Part shown: in pieces, positions 1-9,231 of the stretch | Layout of the letters: the number at the start of each line of letters is the position of its first letter | Numbering within the stretch: the first letter of the stretch is position 1 | NCBI GenBank assembly: GCA_963779685.1 | Contig: CAVZZG010000001.1 | Location: 682,001 to 746,000 of the forward strand | DNA from: CAVZZG01 sp963779685 | GTDB lineage: Bacteria; Actinomycetota; Thermoleophilia; Gaiellales; F1-60-MAGs149 | DNA length: 64,000 bases | Direction of reading: 5' to 3' | The notes under the pieces: model-generated | Databases searched by the model: none | Told to the model about the DNA's origin: nothing | Seen by the model: only the letters and a program-made list of their open reading frames with translations | Made by a program: the position numbers and the translations under genes

Positions 1-214
1 CCGCGAGCGGCACCATCGCGGCCAGCCCGAGCAGCGCGAACACGATGCCACCGGCAAGAGTCGAGAGGAACGCCGCGCCGGCGATCAGCCCAGCGTGATG
101 CAGGACATGCGGCAGGAACGCCGCCGCCGTCCCGACGACGCCGGAGGCAGCGGCCGTCGCCGCCGCTTCAGGCTCCGTTGCCTGGTCAGCCGGCGAAGGG
201 ACTCTCGGCGCCAT
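1..214 (-). CDS. Small membrane protein, 3' end outside window
   Basis: Reading on the minus strand from ATG at 214, the frame stays open to the window edge (71 codons visible). The first ~30 residues are Ala/Pro/Glu-rich and probably cytoplasmic. From about residue 32 there is a Leu/Ala/Gly-rich hydrophobic stretch with motif PHVLHHAG followed by FLSTLAGG, consistent with the first membrane helix or helices. I do not recognise the family and the C-terminus is missing, so no function is assigned. Confidence 0.55.
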   Translation of the reverse strand, partial: MAPRVPSPADQATEPEAAATAAASGVVGTAAAFLPHVLHHAGLIAGAAFLSTLAGGIVFALLGLAAMVPLA

Positions 215-406
215 GCCCGGAGTCTGCCAGCAAGGTGCGGAGCGACCGGCATCGCCGGCGCGGTCTTGATCGTTTCTTGATCGAGGCGGCGGGTCCGGCT
301 TGATCGGCGGGACGTCCAGCCCCGGCGGTGACGGGTGATCCAGGAGCGGCGCGTCGGGTGATGCTGGCCGCGCCGGCCACTCCATCCTGTCTGGGGATAC
401 GCAAGG

Positions 407-437
407 CCGCCGGCCGCCCTTTGGGAACGGCCGGCGG
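407..437. terminator. GC-rich hairpin, possible terminator
   Basis: Perfect 10-bp stem CCGCCGGCCG (407-416) / CGGCCGGCGG (428-437) with an 11-nt loop. It lies in the 284-bp gap between the leftward membrane gene and the rightward toxin-antitoxin pair. There is no T-tract, so termination is only a guess. Nothing else was seen in 215-498 except a weak TTG/TAGCAT-like promoter just before the antitoxin start. Confidence 0.35.
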
Positions 438-498
438 TGGAGCATGGGCTATGCGGCCTCGCTCGCTTGTTTGCATCCCAATCGGGTAGCATTTTGGT

Positions 499-741
499 AT
501 GAGCAAGCAGATCGCAGTCAGACTCTCGGACGAGCTGGTGCACTTTCTCGATCAGGTAGTCGAGAGCGGTAGGGAACGGAGCCGCGCGGCTGTCGTGAGC
601 CGGGCGCTCGAGCGAGAGCGAAGGCGAGTTGCTGCAGAGCGCGACGTCGCGATCCTTGTGGCCACCGGGTCGGATGCAGAGCTTGCCGGCCTGGCCCGGT
701 ACGCGACCGACGTCGACGTCGACGTCGACGTCGAGCACTGA
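499..741 (+). CDS. Ribbon-helix-helix antitoxin (MazE/CopG type)
   Basis: 80 aa. The N-terminus KQIAVRLSDELVHFLDQVV followed by RSRAAVVSRALERE is a typical ribbon-helix-helix DNA-binding and dimerisation domain, as in CopG/MazE-type antitoxins. Such proteins bind and neutralise their toxin and repress the operon. The stop TGA (739-741) overlaps the toxin ATG by one base, showing translational coupling. The C-terminus is odd: it ends in four Asp-Val dipeptides encoded by four perfect GACGTC units (709-732), in the region that normally contacts the toxin. Confidence 0.85.
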   Translation: MSKQIAVRLSDELVHFLDQVVESGRERSRAAVVSRALERERRRVAAERDVAILVATGSDAELAGLARYATDVDVDVDVEH

Positions 742-1040
742 TGCGACCGATTCACGTCGCCCGTCTGGACAAGGTGCGGCCCGTACTGGTGCTGACACGC
801 GAGATCGTGCGGCCCCACATGCGTACGGTCACGGTGGCGCCGATTACCACGACGATCCGCGGACTCTCGACCGAGGTTCTCGTCGGCACCGCGAACGGGT
901 TGAACGAGCGAGCAGTCGTCGCCTGCGATCACATCACGACCGTTCCTGCCGACGCACTTGGGTCGCAGATCGGGCACCTGTTCGACGAACAGGAAACCGG
1001 CCTCACCGAGGCGATCCACGCCGCCTTCGATCTCGAGTAG
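741..1040 (+). CDS. MazF/PemK-family toxin (endoribonuclease)
   Basis: 99 aa. It begins MRPIHVARLDKVRPVLVLTRE, matching the PemK/MazF fold start, with RTVTVAPITTTIRGLSTEV and CDHITTVPADALG as the further conserved strands. Family members are ribosome-dependent or independent mRNA interferases that halt translation when the antitoxin is degraded. It follows the ribbon-helix-helix antitoxin with a one-base overlap, making a complete type II toxin-antitoxin module. Length is normal for MazF (about 100-115 aa). Confidence 0.88.
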   Translation: MRPIHVARLDKVRPVLVLTREIVRPHMRTVTVAPITTTIRGLSTEVLVGTANGLNERAVVACDHITTVPADALGSQIGHLFDEQETGLTEAIHAAFDLE

Positions 1041-1112
1041 GTGAGCGGGAGGCGCTCGCTGTCCGGGAGCTTGTGGTTGTCCGAAGCGAGCCGGCTCCCG
1101 GAGGGCCCGGGA

Positions 1113-1451
1113 TCAGTTTCCCACGGCCGGGTCGGACATGAACTTCCGGACCTCCTGCGCGCATCGGCAGGCTCGGGCGATCTTCGCAGCCCACGCCAGC
1201 GCCTCCTCGCGAGAGGGCACATCGACGACGCAGAACCCGCCGACGGCCTCCGGGTATCCGCCGTCGGCGACGGTCCCGTCGGTGGCTACGATGCTCGCCC
1301 TTTGGCGCTCCAGTCCGCCGCCGAACACCCACACGCCGGCATCCAGGGCCTCCTCGACAACCTCGTGCGCGGCCATGCCCACGGCGGCCATCTCCTCGCC
1401 GGGGATGTGGTCCATCGCTCCGGCATCGAACGAGATCAGGTATCGCGGCAT
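1113..1451 (-). CDS. YCII-related domain protein
   Basis: 112 aa. It starts MPRYLISFDAG and contains DGPF/YCII-type features: GVWVFGGGLE, a central SIVATDGTVADGG loop and FCVVDVPSREEALAWAAK. This small ferredoxin-like alpha/beta fold is often found alone, beside ECF sigma factors, or as a putative catalytic unit; its reaction is unknown here. An AGGAG seven bases before the ATG supports the start. No sigma factor lies next to it. Confidence 0.8.
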   Translation of the reverse strand: MPRYLISFDAGAMDHIPGEEMAAVGMAAHEVVEEALDAGVWVFGGGLERQRASIVATDGTVADGGYPEAVGGFCVVDVPSREEALAWAAKIARACRCAQEVRKFMSDPAVGN

Positions 1452-1615
1452 CTCATGGCTCCTTGTTCACGCGGCCCGACTTCATCCCAGATGGAGCTGA
1501 ACCGCCGGTAGCCGCTGATCGTCTCCGCTCGACCAGACGTTGACACAGCCGAGCCGCTGGTTCGAACGCGTCGGTCGGTGTCGTCGCGCGTTGATGCGTG
1601 CCTGGAGCCCTGGCG

Positions 1616-2017
1616 CTAGTCAGTCCACCAGTCGCGCTGGCCGTCGACGTCGTCGCGCGGAGCCTCGCCGAGATGGGGCGCGCCGATGACGAGGATCTCG
1701 AGGCCCTCCGGCCCGGCCTCGTAGCCTCGCCACGTACCGGGCGGGACGCGCACCGCGTCCCATGCCTTGAGCTCGACGATCTCGTCGTCGACCTTCATTC
1801 GCCCGCTCCCGCGCAGGACCACGTACACCTCCTCTTGCTTCTTGTGCGTGTGGCCGTACGGAAAGCGGTAGCCGGGCGGGACGCGCTGGTAGCTCAGGCC
1901 GGACTGCTCGAGCTCGAGCGCCGCGGTCGCCAAGCGGAACTCCAGGTCCGGCGCGCCGTCGAACCTCGATCCGAAGTCCTCCAGATCCTCCTTGAGGTTC
2001 CTGAGCGTGAACGGCAC
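1616..2017 (-). CDS. Cupin-domain protein
   Basis: About 133 aa from GTG at 2017 (VPFTLRNLKED); an in-frame GTG at 2035 is the alternative. The cupin motif 1 region reads GHTHKKQEEVYVVLRGSG, giving two His and a Glu as likely metal ligands, and motif 2 is DAVRVPPGTWRGYEAGP. The single double-stranded beta-helix is complete. No substrate can be deduced. It is divergent from the GntR-ABC operon and shares a 190-bp control region with it. Confidence 0.82.
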   Translation of the reverse strand: MPFTLRNLKEDLEDFGSRFDGAPDLEFRLATAALELEQSGLSYQRVPPGYRFPYGHTHKKQEEVYVVLRGSGRMKVDDEIVELKAWDAVRVPPGTWRGYEAGPEGLEILVIGAPHLGEAPRDDVDGQRDWWTD

Positions 2018-2152
2018 GGCGCAATCGTATGGCACCCCTGGCTGGGGGCGCGCGATCTGATGGGTCAAGCACCACGATTGGGTGCGCGGGCCAGCACGCG
2101 GGTCCCGGACCTGCCCGCGCAGCGGGGCGGCGGCGAGGGCGACTACCGGGGC

Positions 2153-2181
2153 TTGACTTCTCCAAACGGTAGCCATATTAT
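2153..2181 (+). promoter_or_regulatory. Promoter of the GntR-ABC operon
   Basis: TTGACT (2153-2158) and TATTAT (2176-2181) are separated by 17 bp, close to the sigma-70 consensus and striking in such GC-rich DNA. About 13 bp downstream the motif ATGACTAATCAT (2194-2205), with arms ATGA/TCAT, could be the GntR operator. Transcription would start around 2188 and give a very short leader. Confidence 0.75.
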
Positions 2182-2207
2182 CTGTTTCTCTAGATGACTA
2201 ATCATTT

Positions 2208-2612
2208 GTGGTCAGGACGATGATCGAGTTCCACTTGGACGGAAAGTCCGGCGTGCCAGCGTACCTACAGCTCGTGCAGCAGGTGCGGCAAGCGATCCGA
2301 TTGGGGATCCTGCGGCCGGGTGATCAACTGCCGACCGTGAAGGAGGTCGTCACCCGCCTGACGATCAACCCGAACACGGTCCTGCACGCCTACCGTCAGC
2401 TCGATCTCGAGGGACTGATCGAGGGACGCCGCGGCGTGGGCACGTTCGTCTCGGCCCGTCCCGTTCCCCCGCCACCGGACGATCTCAAAGGGCTGCGCTC
2501 CTCGCTCGAGCGCTGGGTCGGCCGGGCACGCGCGGCCGGCCTCGACGACGAGGGTATCGCCGCGCTGGTTGGCGACGCGGTACGGCCCTCCACGGTCTCG
2601 AGGGTCGCGTGA
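2208..2612 (+). CDS. GntR-family regulator, YtrA subfamily
   Basis: 134 aa. It begins with a winged helix-turn-helix (PAYLQLVQQVRQAIRLGIL, then GDQLPTVKEVVTRL and NPNTVLHAYRQLDLEGLI), followed only by a short ~50-residue helical tail instead of a full effector domain. That is the YtrA pattern, whose members repress adjacent ABC exporter genes. The start is uncertain: GTG at 2208 or ATG at 2220; no good ribosome-binding site is seen. The stop overlaps the ATPase GTG by 4 bp. Autoregulation through the sequence downstream of the promoter is likely. Confidence 0.88.
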   Translation: MVRTMIEFHLDGKSGVPAYLQLVQQVRQAIRLGILRPGDQLPTVKEVVTRLTINPNTVLHAYRQLDLEGLIEGRRGVGTFVSARPVPPPPDDLKGLRSSLERWVGRARAAGLDDEGIAALVGDAVRPSTVSRVA

Positions 2613-3517
2613 ACGACAACGTCGCCATTCGCACATCCGGGCTCGGCAAGCGGTACGGCTCGCGGTGGGCGTTGCAGGAGTGCGCGCTCGAGATCCCCGC
2701 GGGATCGGTGACCGCGCTCGTCGGCCCGAACGGCGCCGGCAAGACGACGCTCCTGCACATGGTGATCGGGCTGATCGAGCCGACCCGCGGCGTCGTGGAG
2801 GTGTTCGGGCGCTCGCCGCGGCGGGACGCGAAGGATGTGCTGCCGCGGATCGGTTTCGTCGCGCAGGACCATCCGCTGCACCGGAACCTGACGATCGCCG
2901 ACACGCTCACCTATGCGCGCAAGCTCAACTCCGTCTGGAACCAGCGGCTGGCGTCCGCCCGCGTCGAGCGTCTCGGGCTGTCGATGAAGCAGAAGGTCGG
3001 TCAGCTCTCCGGTGGGCAGCAGGCGCAGGTCGCGCTGACGCTGGCGCTTGCCAAGCAGCCGCGGCTGTTGGTGCTGGACGAGCCGATGGCGTCGCTCGAT
3101 CCGCTCGCGCGCCGCGAGTTCCTGAACGCGGTGATGGAAGCCGTTGTCGAGGAGGGGATCACCGTGGTCCTCTCCTCCCACATCGTCGCCGAGCTCGAGC
3201 GCGTCTGCGATCACCTGGTCACGCTCGTGGGAGGTGCAACGCAGTTGAACGGGTCGATTCCGGAGATCGTCGCGAGCCACCGGCTGCTGACCGGTCCGCG
3301 CGGCGACACCGCGGGCATCGCGCGCGTGCACGACGTCATCCGCGAAAGCCACACCGAGCGCCAGACCACCCTGCTCGTGCGCGCCACCGGGCACGTCTAC
3401 GACAGCTGTTGGGAGCAACACGAGGTCGACCTCGAGGAGATCGTGCTCGCCTACCTCGGCTATCAGCCCGGAAGCGGCACCGCGGGCGCGTCGCCGCTCG
3501 AGGCGGTGCCGTCATGA
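2609..3517 (+). CDS. ABC transporter ATP-binding protein
   Basis: 302 aa. Walker A is GPNGAGKTT (about residues 39-47), the signature is LSGGQQAQV, Walker B is LLVLDEPMASLDP, and the switch His is in LSSHIVAELE. The last ~80 residues form a C-terminal extension seen in drug/antibiotic exporter ATPases (CcmA/YtrB type). The GTG start overlaps the regulator stop as GTGA, and its own stop overlaps the permease ATG as ATGA. It energises the membrane protein encoded next; the substrate is unknown, perhaps an antibiotic or lipid. Confidence 0.92.
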   Translation: MNDNVAIRTSGLGKRYGSRWALQECALEIPAGSVTALVGPNGAGKTTLLHMVIGLIEPTRGVVEVFGRSPRRDAKDVLPRIGFVAQDHPLHRNLTIADTLTYARKLNSVWNQRLASARVERLGLSMKQKVGQLSGGQQAQVALTLALAKQPRLLVLDEPMASLDPLARREFLNAVMEAVVEEGITVVLSSHIVAELERVCDHLVTLVGGATQLNGSIPEIVASHRLLTGPRGDTAGIARVHDVIRESHTERQTTLLVRATGHVYDSCWEQHEVDLEEIVLAYLGYQPGSGTAGASPLEAVPS

Positions 3518-4437
3518 CGTGGGTCGGCTGGCGCCTGCAGCGAACCGAGACGCTGATCGTCGTCGGTATCCTCGCCCTGCTTGCCGCGCTGCTCGTTCCG
3601 ACCGGGATCGAGATGGCGAACTTCTACCACCGGAACGCGCTCGCCACGTGCCTCGGCGCCAACGCCAGCCCGGCGTGCGGCCCCGCGCTGGGCGACTTCC
3701 GGCAGCACTTCCAGTCGCTCCTCGATCTCGGCGGCTGGTTCACGCTCGTGCCTGGCCTGATCGGCGTCCTGCTCGCGGCGCCGTTCATCCTCGACCTCGA
3801 GCACGGCACGTACCGGCTCGCCTGGACGCAGAGCATCACCCGCGGCCGCTGGCTGCTCGGCAAGCTCGGATTCGCGGTCGTCACCGCGGTCGTTGCGGCC
3901 GGCGTCCTCACGCTGCTGTTGGCCTGGTGGCGCGCGCCGAGCGTGCACCTCGACGGCCGCCTCATGAACGGCAACTACGACTCCACCGGCACGGTCGTCA
4001 TCGGCTACACGCTGTTCGCACTCGGGTTGGCCGTCGCGCTCGGCGCCATATGGCGGCGGTCGGCCGCCGCGCTGGTGCTCGGCTTCGTCGGCTATTTCGC
4101 CGCTCGCATCTCCGTTGACCTCTCGCTTCGAGACCACCTCGTGGCACCGCTCAGGGCAACGTACACCGGCGCCCAGGAACCGAGCTTCCTCCACAACGCG
4201 CAGATCGTGAGCCTCACCGGCACCGTCAACGGCCACCAGATCATGAACGACGGCGGCGGTTTCATGGGTTCGGCGAAGGTCGCAGCCCCGGACGTGACCA
4301 ACGCCGTCTTCCACGTGGTCTACCAGCCGGATAGCCACTTCTGGCCGCTCCAGCTCGCCGAGACCGGCCTGTTTGCCGGCGCTGCCGTCATCCTGATCGG
4401 CTTCGCGGCCTGGTGGACGCTCCGCCGCGCCTCCTGA
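3514..4437 (+). CDS. ABC transporter permease
   Basis: 307 aa from ATG at 3514. There are about six hydrophobic segments: LIVVGILALLAALLVP near the N-terminus, then FTLVPGLIGVLLAAPF, KLGFAVVTAVVAAGVL, VIGYTLFALGLAVAL, LVLGFVGYFAARI and a last helix near the C-terminus. A large extracytoplasmic loop of about 90 residues precedes the last helix. The pattern, including DLEHGTYRLAWTQSI, is that of ABC-2-type exporters in actinobacterial ytr-like operons. It completes a three-gene operon with the regulator and ATPase. Confidence 0.85.
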   Translation: MTWVGWRLQRTETLIVVGILALLAALLVPTGIEMANFYHRNALATCLGANASPACGPALGDFRQHFQSLLDLGGWFTLVPGLIGVLLAAPFILDLEHGTYRLAWTQSITRGRWLLGKLGFAVVTAVVAAGVLTLLLAWWRAPSVHLDGRLMNGNYDSTGTVVIGYTLFALGLAVALGAIWRRSAAALVLGFVGYFAARISVDLSLRDHLVAPLRATYTGAQEPSFLHNAQIVSLTGTVNGHQIMNDGGGFMGSAKVAAPDVTNAVFHVVYQPDSHFWPLQLAETGLFAGAAVILIGFAAWWTLRRAS

Positions 4438-4626
4438 TTCGATCGCGGCGGTGTTCCGGGGGGTTGTCAGATCGTTTGTGGAAGGAGCCGTGACGGTTAG
4501 GCGCTGAGGCTGCCGCAGTCTCGAGTTCTTCGATCACCGTCCGGCGCGGGTAGCCGCTCACCGGCGCTGGACGACCGCACGGCGACGAATCGGCAGCACG
4601 TCCGGCGGACGGCGGATAGTTGCGTT

Positions 4627-6400
4627 ATGGACGAGGAGCGGATCGCCGATCTGGAACGGCGCGTGGCGGCACTCGAATCGGCGCTTGCGGGCGTCGCGGC
4701 CGAGACCCCGCCCAGGCCACTGGCCGCCCCACCGGCCCCGCCGCCCCGACGCCCGGCCACCCCCCCGAAACCGCGTAAGCCGGCGTTCTGGACCCAGACG
4801 CGCGTCTTCGCGCTCGCCGGCGGCGTCCTCTTGCTCGCAGGATGCGTGTTCGGCCTGATCCTCGCGATCAGCCGGGGCTGGATCGACCACAGCGTGCAAC
4901 TGGCGCTCGCCGAGCTGTCCGGGCTGGCGATGATGGCGGGCGGCGTGGTGCTCTACGGCCGCGCCGCCGCCACGGCGCAGGCGAACCTGCGCGTCGCCTC
5001 CGGCGTGCTGGCGGGCGTCGGCGCCGGCGTCGCCGATCTCGGTCTGGTGGCCGGCGCCCGGCTCTACGAGCCCCAGTTGCTGGACGAGCGGCTGGCGCTC
5101 TTCCTCGCCGGGGTCGTGGCGGCGCTGGTCTGCGCGATCGCAATCCGCTTCGATGCGCAGGTCCTATGCGGCTTCGGTCTCGTCACCGCACTGCTGGCTC
5201 CCGTCGTTGTGGTGCGGTCGGTCGACGCGGCGACGATCGCCTTCCTGGCCGTTGCTCTCGTCGCGTCCACGACCGTGGCGGTCTTCCGCGGCTGGCCGTG
5301 GCTGAGCCAGGTGGCACTGGTCCTGAGCTGGCCGCAGGTCGCCGTGTACCTGAACGACCTGCCCGACCCCGGCTCCACTGCCGGTGAATCCAGGGCCGCC
5401 CTGGTCGTCATCCTCTGGTGGCTCCTGATGAGTATCGGCGCGCTCGGCCGAGATCTGCTGTGGGCCAGCCGCCTGCGCGTGTCGTCGGCGGTCGGGGCGT
5501 TCTCCGCTGCGCTCGGCGCGGCAGGGTTCGTGGCGGTACTGGGCGCCGGCTCGAACGGCATCAGCAAGACGCAACAGGCGGTCTTCCTGCTGGTGCTCGG
5601 TGCGGTCTACGTCGCTGGCGGCGCTCTGGTGCTGCGCCGCCGGCCGCTGGCACCGGAGCTGGCAGTGTGGATCTGCTCGATTGGCGCGGCCCTCGCCGCA
5701 GCCGCCGGCGGCAGTGGTGCTGGACGGGCCGGTAGCGGTGGTCGCGTGGAGCGTCGAGCTAGTCATGCTGACCTGGCTCGCCCAGCGGTTCGGCGACCGC
5801 AGGGCGGCAGTGTTCGCGGCGGTGTTCCTGGTCCTGGTGGTGGCGGCCACGCTCACGTTCGCGCCGCCGATTGCCCTGGTCTATCGGGTCGACTCGTTGC
5901 ACCAGGCGGCGATCGCGCTCTTCAGCCTGATCCTCGCCCTCACCGCGATCGCGTGGATGCTCCGGGACCACCCACGACTCGGGCGTCCGCTCGCGATGGC
6001 GACGGCCGCGGTGGTGGTCTACGGCATGTCAATCGTTCTGGTCGGGCTGCTCACCCCGCGCGGCTCGGCGGACGAGTACGGCGACGTCACCCGCGACATC
6101 TCCCAGACCGCGCAGCTCACCCTGTCCTCGTTCCTGGCGCTGCTCGGCCTGGCCCTGCTGGTGTATGCCGTCGCGCGGCGCAGTCGCGAGGCGCGCCTGG
6201 CGGGGATCGCATTGTTCGCCCTGGTCGCGGCGAAGGTCGTGCTGTTCGACACGGCGTCGCTCGACAGCGGCTTCCGCGTCGGCGCGTTCGTGCTGGCCGG
6301 CGCCGTGCTGCTGGCCGGCGCCTTCCTCCTCGCCCGCCTCGAGGATGCGCCCCGGCCCGCCGATCCGGAGCCACCGCATGAGCCGCTGGACGACCGGTAG
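4627..6400 (+). CDS. DUF2339-like polytopic membrane protein, frameshifted
   Basis: The protein starts with a coiled-coil segment (DLERRVAALESALAG), a Pro-rich linker, and then at least a dozen hydrophobic helices, the architecture of DUF2339 membrane proteins. The reading frame is coherent from 4627 to about 5700 and continues one base later, from about 5708 to the stop at 6400. One extra base in the run GCCGCAGCCGCCGGCGGCAG would explain this. Without the shift the first frame runs into non-hydrophobic, Arg-rich nonsense. The stop lies 23 bases inside the next gene, so the two are one operon. Function is unknown; an envelope role is likely. Confidence 0.75.
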
Positions 6401-7607
6401 TCTCGCGGTCGCAGCCGCGACCGGCTCCCTGGCCCTTGCGGTGGCCGTGCCGACGTACCAGCGGGAGCTGCGGCCGGCCTCCGCTCCTGGCGCGTTGGGC
6501 GTGTTCGAGCCGGATGGCCTCCTGCTGGCCCGCGACCCGACCCTCCGCACGCTCCGGATCAGCCGCGCCGACGGAACCCTGGTGCCGTTCCGGCCGGCCC
6601 CGCCGCCCGCGGCCCCGACAGCGCTCCTGGGCCGGCGCATCGCCGGCGGTACCACTGCAGCGGGTCTTCTGAGCGTTGACTTCGACCTCGGCGCCTCGCA
6701 GCCGACGGACGCGGTCGTGCTCGATCTGGCCGCTGCCGGCCGGTTCCTCGAGCGCGCCGACCTGCTCGCGTCATCCGACCGGCGCACGTGGCGCGCCATC
6801 GCCAGTGCGACGGTCTATTCGATCCCGGCCGACCCCGCCAGCGGCACGCTGGGCGCCGATTCTTCGGTGATCCGGTACAGCCCGACGGATGAGCGCTACC
6901 TCCGCGTCGTCGTCCGGAAGGGAGACATCCGCGACATCACCGGCCTGCGCGCGGAGGCGGTGGCCGAAGCGTCGACGCCACTCCTGGTCGACCGCCCAGC
7001 GGCGGCGATCGTGCGCTCCTCGGAGGAGCGGACGACGGCCCTGCTCGACCTCGGCGCCGCGGTACCGGTCACGCGGTTGGTCGTGACCACCAGTCAGCCC
7101 CGGTTCGATCGCGCGTACACGGTGTTCGCGGTCGGCGCCGACGGCACGCCGACCCCGGTCGCCTCCGGCCGCATCTACCGCTACGGCCCCGGTGACGTCG
7201 GCGGCACGATCGACGTGGCCGTCACGGCGAGAACCCTCCGGCTGCGCATCGACGATGGCGCCGATGCTCCGCTGCCCGATCTCCGTGTGCGGGCGTTCGA
7301 CGCCAGCCACGCGCAGCTGCTCGATCGACCGGGCCTGGGCGTGCTCACCCTTCGCTACGCCGACCCCGCCGGAGCGCCTGGCAGCTTCGAGTTCGCGCGC
7401 CTGCCGCTCGCACCGGAGGCGGTTGCGACGGCCACCCGCTACATCCTCGGCGCCGAGTCCGTGGCGTCGACACGGACGCCACGGCAGCGGTCCGGGCTGC
7501 CCCACTGGGTCGTGCCGGCAGTCGTGACGCTCGGGGTGCTGATCGTGGCAGGGGTGTGTCTGCTGGTGCTGCGGGCAGCGGCCCGGCGTGACCGCGCGAC
7601 GCGCTGA
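6378..7607 (+). CDS. DUF3999-like envelope protein
   Basis: 409 aa from ATG at 6378. It has an N-terminal hydrophobic export or anchor segment (SLAVAAATGSLALAVAVP), a ~340-residue beta-rich extracytoplasmic region, and a C-terminal helix (VPAVVTLGVLIVAGVCLLVL) followed by a basic tail. Two half-domains with galactose-binding-like patterns are visible (SVDFDLGASQPTDAVVLDL and TALLDLGAAVPVTRLVV). DUF2339 and DUF3999 genes are commonly paired, and the overlap with the upstream DUF2339-like gene fits this. Family assignment is from architecture and context, so it is provisional. Confidence 0.65.
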   Translation: MSRWTTGSLAVAAATGSLALAVAVPTYQRELRPASAPGALGVFEPDGLLLARDPTLRTLRISRADGTLVPFRPAPPPAAPTALLGRRIAGGTTAAGLLSVDFDLGASQPTDAVVLDLAAAGRFLERADLLASSDRRTWRAIASATVYSIPADPASGTLGADSSVIRYSPTDERYLRVVVRKGDIRDITGLRAEAVAEASTPLLVDRPAAAIVRSSEERTTALLDLGAAVPVTRLVVTTSQPRFDRAYTVFAVGADGTPTPVASGRIYRYGPGDVGGTIDVAVTARTLRLRIDDGADAPLPDLRVRAFDASHAQLLDRPGLGVLTLRYADPAGAPGSFEFARLPLAPEAVATATRYILGAESVASTRTPRQRSGLPHWVVPAVVTLGVLIVAGVCLLVLRAAARRDRATR

Positions 7608-7899
7608 CCAGCACGGCGAACGCCAGTGACCAAAGCCAGAAAGCCCACACAGCGATCCGCGTTGCGTACCCCTTGCGTGCCCGGATGGGCCCTGGACCCC
7701 TCTTCCGGTTTCGGATGGTAAGGAGCGGTGGACCATGCGGCTTTGCGGCAGGGCGACCCTCTCCGCCGTCGGCAGCGGCAGATCACGCGAGAGGGAGATC
7801 CGTCCACGACGAGTCCGGGTGCCCTTCCAGTTGAAACATCAGGCAACCATTGCGGGATTGGGTTGAATCCGGCTGCTTCGAGCGCGATGATGGCCGTCG

Positions 7900-8466
7900 G
7901 TGAGCGACTGGCTTGGAATCGCGGTCACGTTCGTTCTGGGCATCGTTGGTCTCTACCTGGTCCATTCCCTCAGGCAACAGATCCGAGCCAAGGTCGCCGA
8001 CAAGCGCTTCGACGCCTACGCAGCGCTCTGGAGCAACCTGAAGTCCGCGTCGCCTTTCCGTGCTCTCGCAGGGGCCGGTCCGCTGTCAACGGAAGAGCGC
8101 ACGACGCTCTTCAACCTGCTCACCGACTGGTACTACGACGACGGCAAGGGCATGCTGCTGGCACACGACACACGGAACATCTACCTGCAGGCGAAGGAGA
8201 ACCTGCTGTGCGCGCCCAGCGACCTGAAGCCGGCGTCGCTCGCACAACGCGTCCTCGCCAGCGCCGACCCGGAGGAGGCGCGCAGCGCCGCGTCGATCCG
8301 GCAACTGTCGCTGCTCAGGACGTCGATGCGCGGCGACATCAAGCTCTACGCAAGCCCGTACGGGGAGCCTCTGTCGGAGAACGACGAGGCATTCCTGCGG
8401 GCGTGCACGGTAAATCCGAATCGTGCGCCGTGGCGATCGATGCGCTGGCGCCGCCGATTACGGTGA
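7900..8466 (+). CDS. Hypothetical protein with N-terminal membrane anchor
   Basis: 188 aa from GTG at 7900. One N-terminal transmembrane helix (LGIAVTFVLGIVGLYLVHSL) is followed by a soluble mostly helical domain (AKVADKRFDAYAALWSNLK, LLTDWYYDDGKGMLLAHDTRNIY). I do not recognise the family. The last ~15 residues are Arg/Trp-rich and could be read through from a small indel. The 292 bp before it (7608-7899) hold nothing I can identify. Confidence 0.65.
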   Translation: MSDWLGIAVTFVLGIVGLYLVHSLRQQIRAKVADKRFDAYAALWSNLKSASPFRALAGAGPLSTEERTTLFNLLTDWYYDDGKGMLLAHDTRNIYLQAKENLLCAPSDLKPASLAQRVLASADPEEARSAASIRQLSLLRTSMRGDIKLYASPYGEPLSENDEAFLRACTVNPNRAPWRSMRWRRRLR

Positions 8467-8478
8467 CCGGCGTCGGCG

Positions 8479-9126
8479 CTAGTCAGCAACGAGCACCATC
8501 GGCGGCACCGCGCTCGCGAGGGCGGTCTCGTCGCGCCAGTTGAGCATCAGTCGCCGTTCCGCGGCGGATGTCGGCTCGAAGCGCAGACCGAGCTCGAACC
8601 GTCCGAAGGCCGAGCCCAGCACGCGCACCACGACGGCATGGAGCCGGGAGGGTAGGCGGTAGCAGCCGGGCGTGATGTCGATGGCGAGCTTGGTGCCGAC
8701 GGGTAGCGGCTCTCCCGAGCCGGTGACGCAGCACCCGGTCGCCGAGACGTCGAGCGTGACCAGTTCGCGGACGGTCGGCCGATGCGACGTCTGGGCTCGC
8801 ACCATCCGGCGATCGCTCGGGAAGCGCACGGCGCGGCGGCCTGCGGCCTGGCGCCAGCGAGCGGTCAACTGGAGGGCGAGGTTGAGCGGATCCGGGCCGG
8901 TCCGGCCGGTGGCCTCGACCTGCCAGGAGCAGCCGACGGCATCCAGCCAGTGCAACCGGAAGACCCCCTGGCTGGCAGCGGGCCGCCGGCCCAGTCGCAC
9001 CGTCACGCTCCTGCCCCGGATCGTAACCAGGGTTGCGTGCATGGTCACCCGTCCGTGGACGTCGGTCACCTCGAGGCCGTCACCGGCCTGCAGGACGTGG
9101 GAGGGGTAAGGGGCGCGAGGAGGCAT
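8479..9126 (-). CDS. PilZ-domain protein, putative c-di-GMP receptor
   Basis: About 215 aa from ATG at 9126. The N-terminal ~95 residues form a YcgR-like beta domain (QAGDGLEVTDVHGRVTMHATLV). The PilZ part carries both c-di-GMP motifs: an RRAVR sequence matching RxxxR near residue 117, and LDVSATGCCV matching D/NxSxxG about 35 residues later. Such proteins bind cyclic di-GMP and control motility or exopolysaccharide. It is divergent from the hydrolase-cyclase gene across a repetitive 290-bp gap. Confidence 0.82.
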   Translation of the reverse strand: MPPRAPYPSHVLQAGDGLEVTDVHGRVTMHATLVTIRGRSVTVRLGRRPAASQGVFRLHWLDAVGCSWQVEATGRTGPDPLNLALQLTARWRQAAGRRAVRFPSDRRMVRAQTSHRPTVRELVTLDVSATGCCVTGSGEPLPVGTKLAIDITPGCYRLPSRLHAVVVRVLGSAFGRFELGLRFEPTSAAERRLMLNWRDETALASAVPPMVLVAD

Positions 9127-9231
9127 GCGAGAGCACACGACGACTACCGGGAACGCGCGGGGAGGAGGGAACCCGGTGGGCGAGCGGGGCAACACGGAAA
9201 CCGGCGCGGGAAGGTGGAACCCGGGACGCGA

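Noticed and set aside
2569..3513. N-terminal extension of the ABC permease frame upstream of 3514
   Set aside because: It overlaps the ATPase gene in another frame and is Arg-rich; the ATG at 3514 overlapping the ATPase stop as ATGA is the natural start.
4627..6400. Programmed ribosomal frameshift in the DUF2339-like gene
   Set aside because: No slippery heptamer, stop codon or stem-loop at the shift was seen, and five other genes show the same one-base excess, so an error or mutation is simpler.
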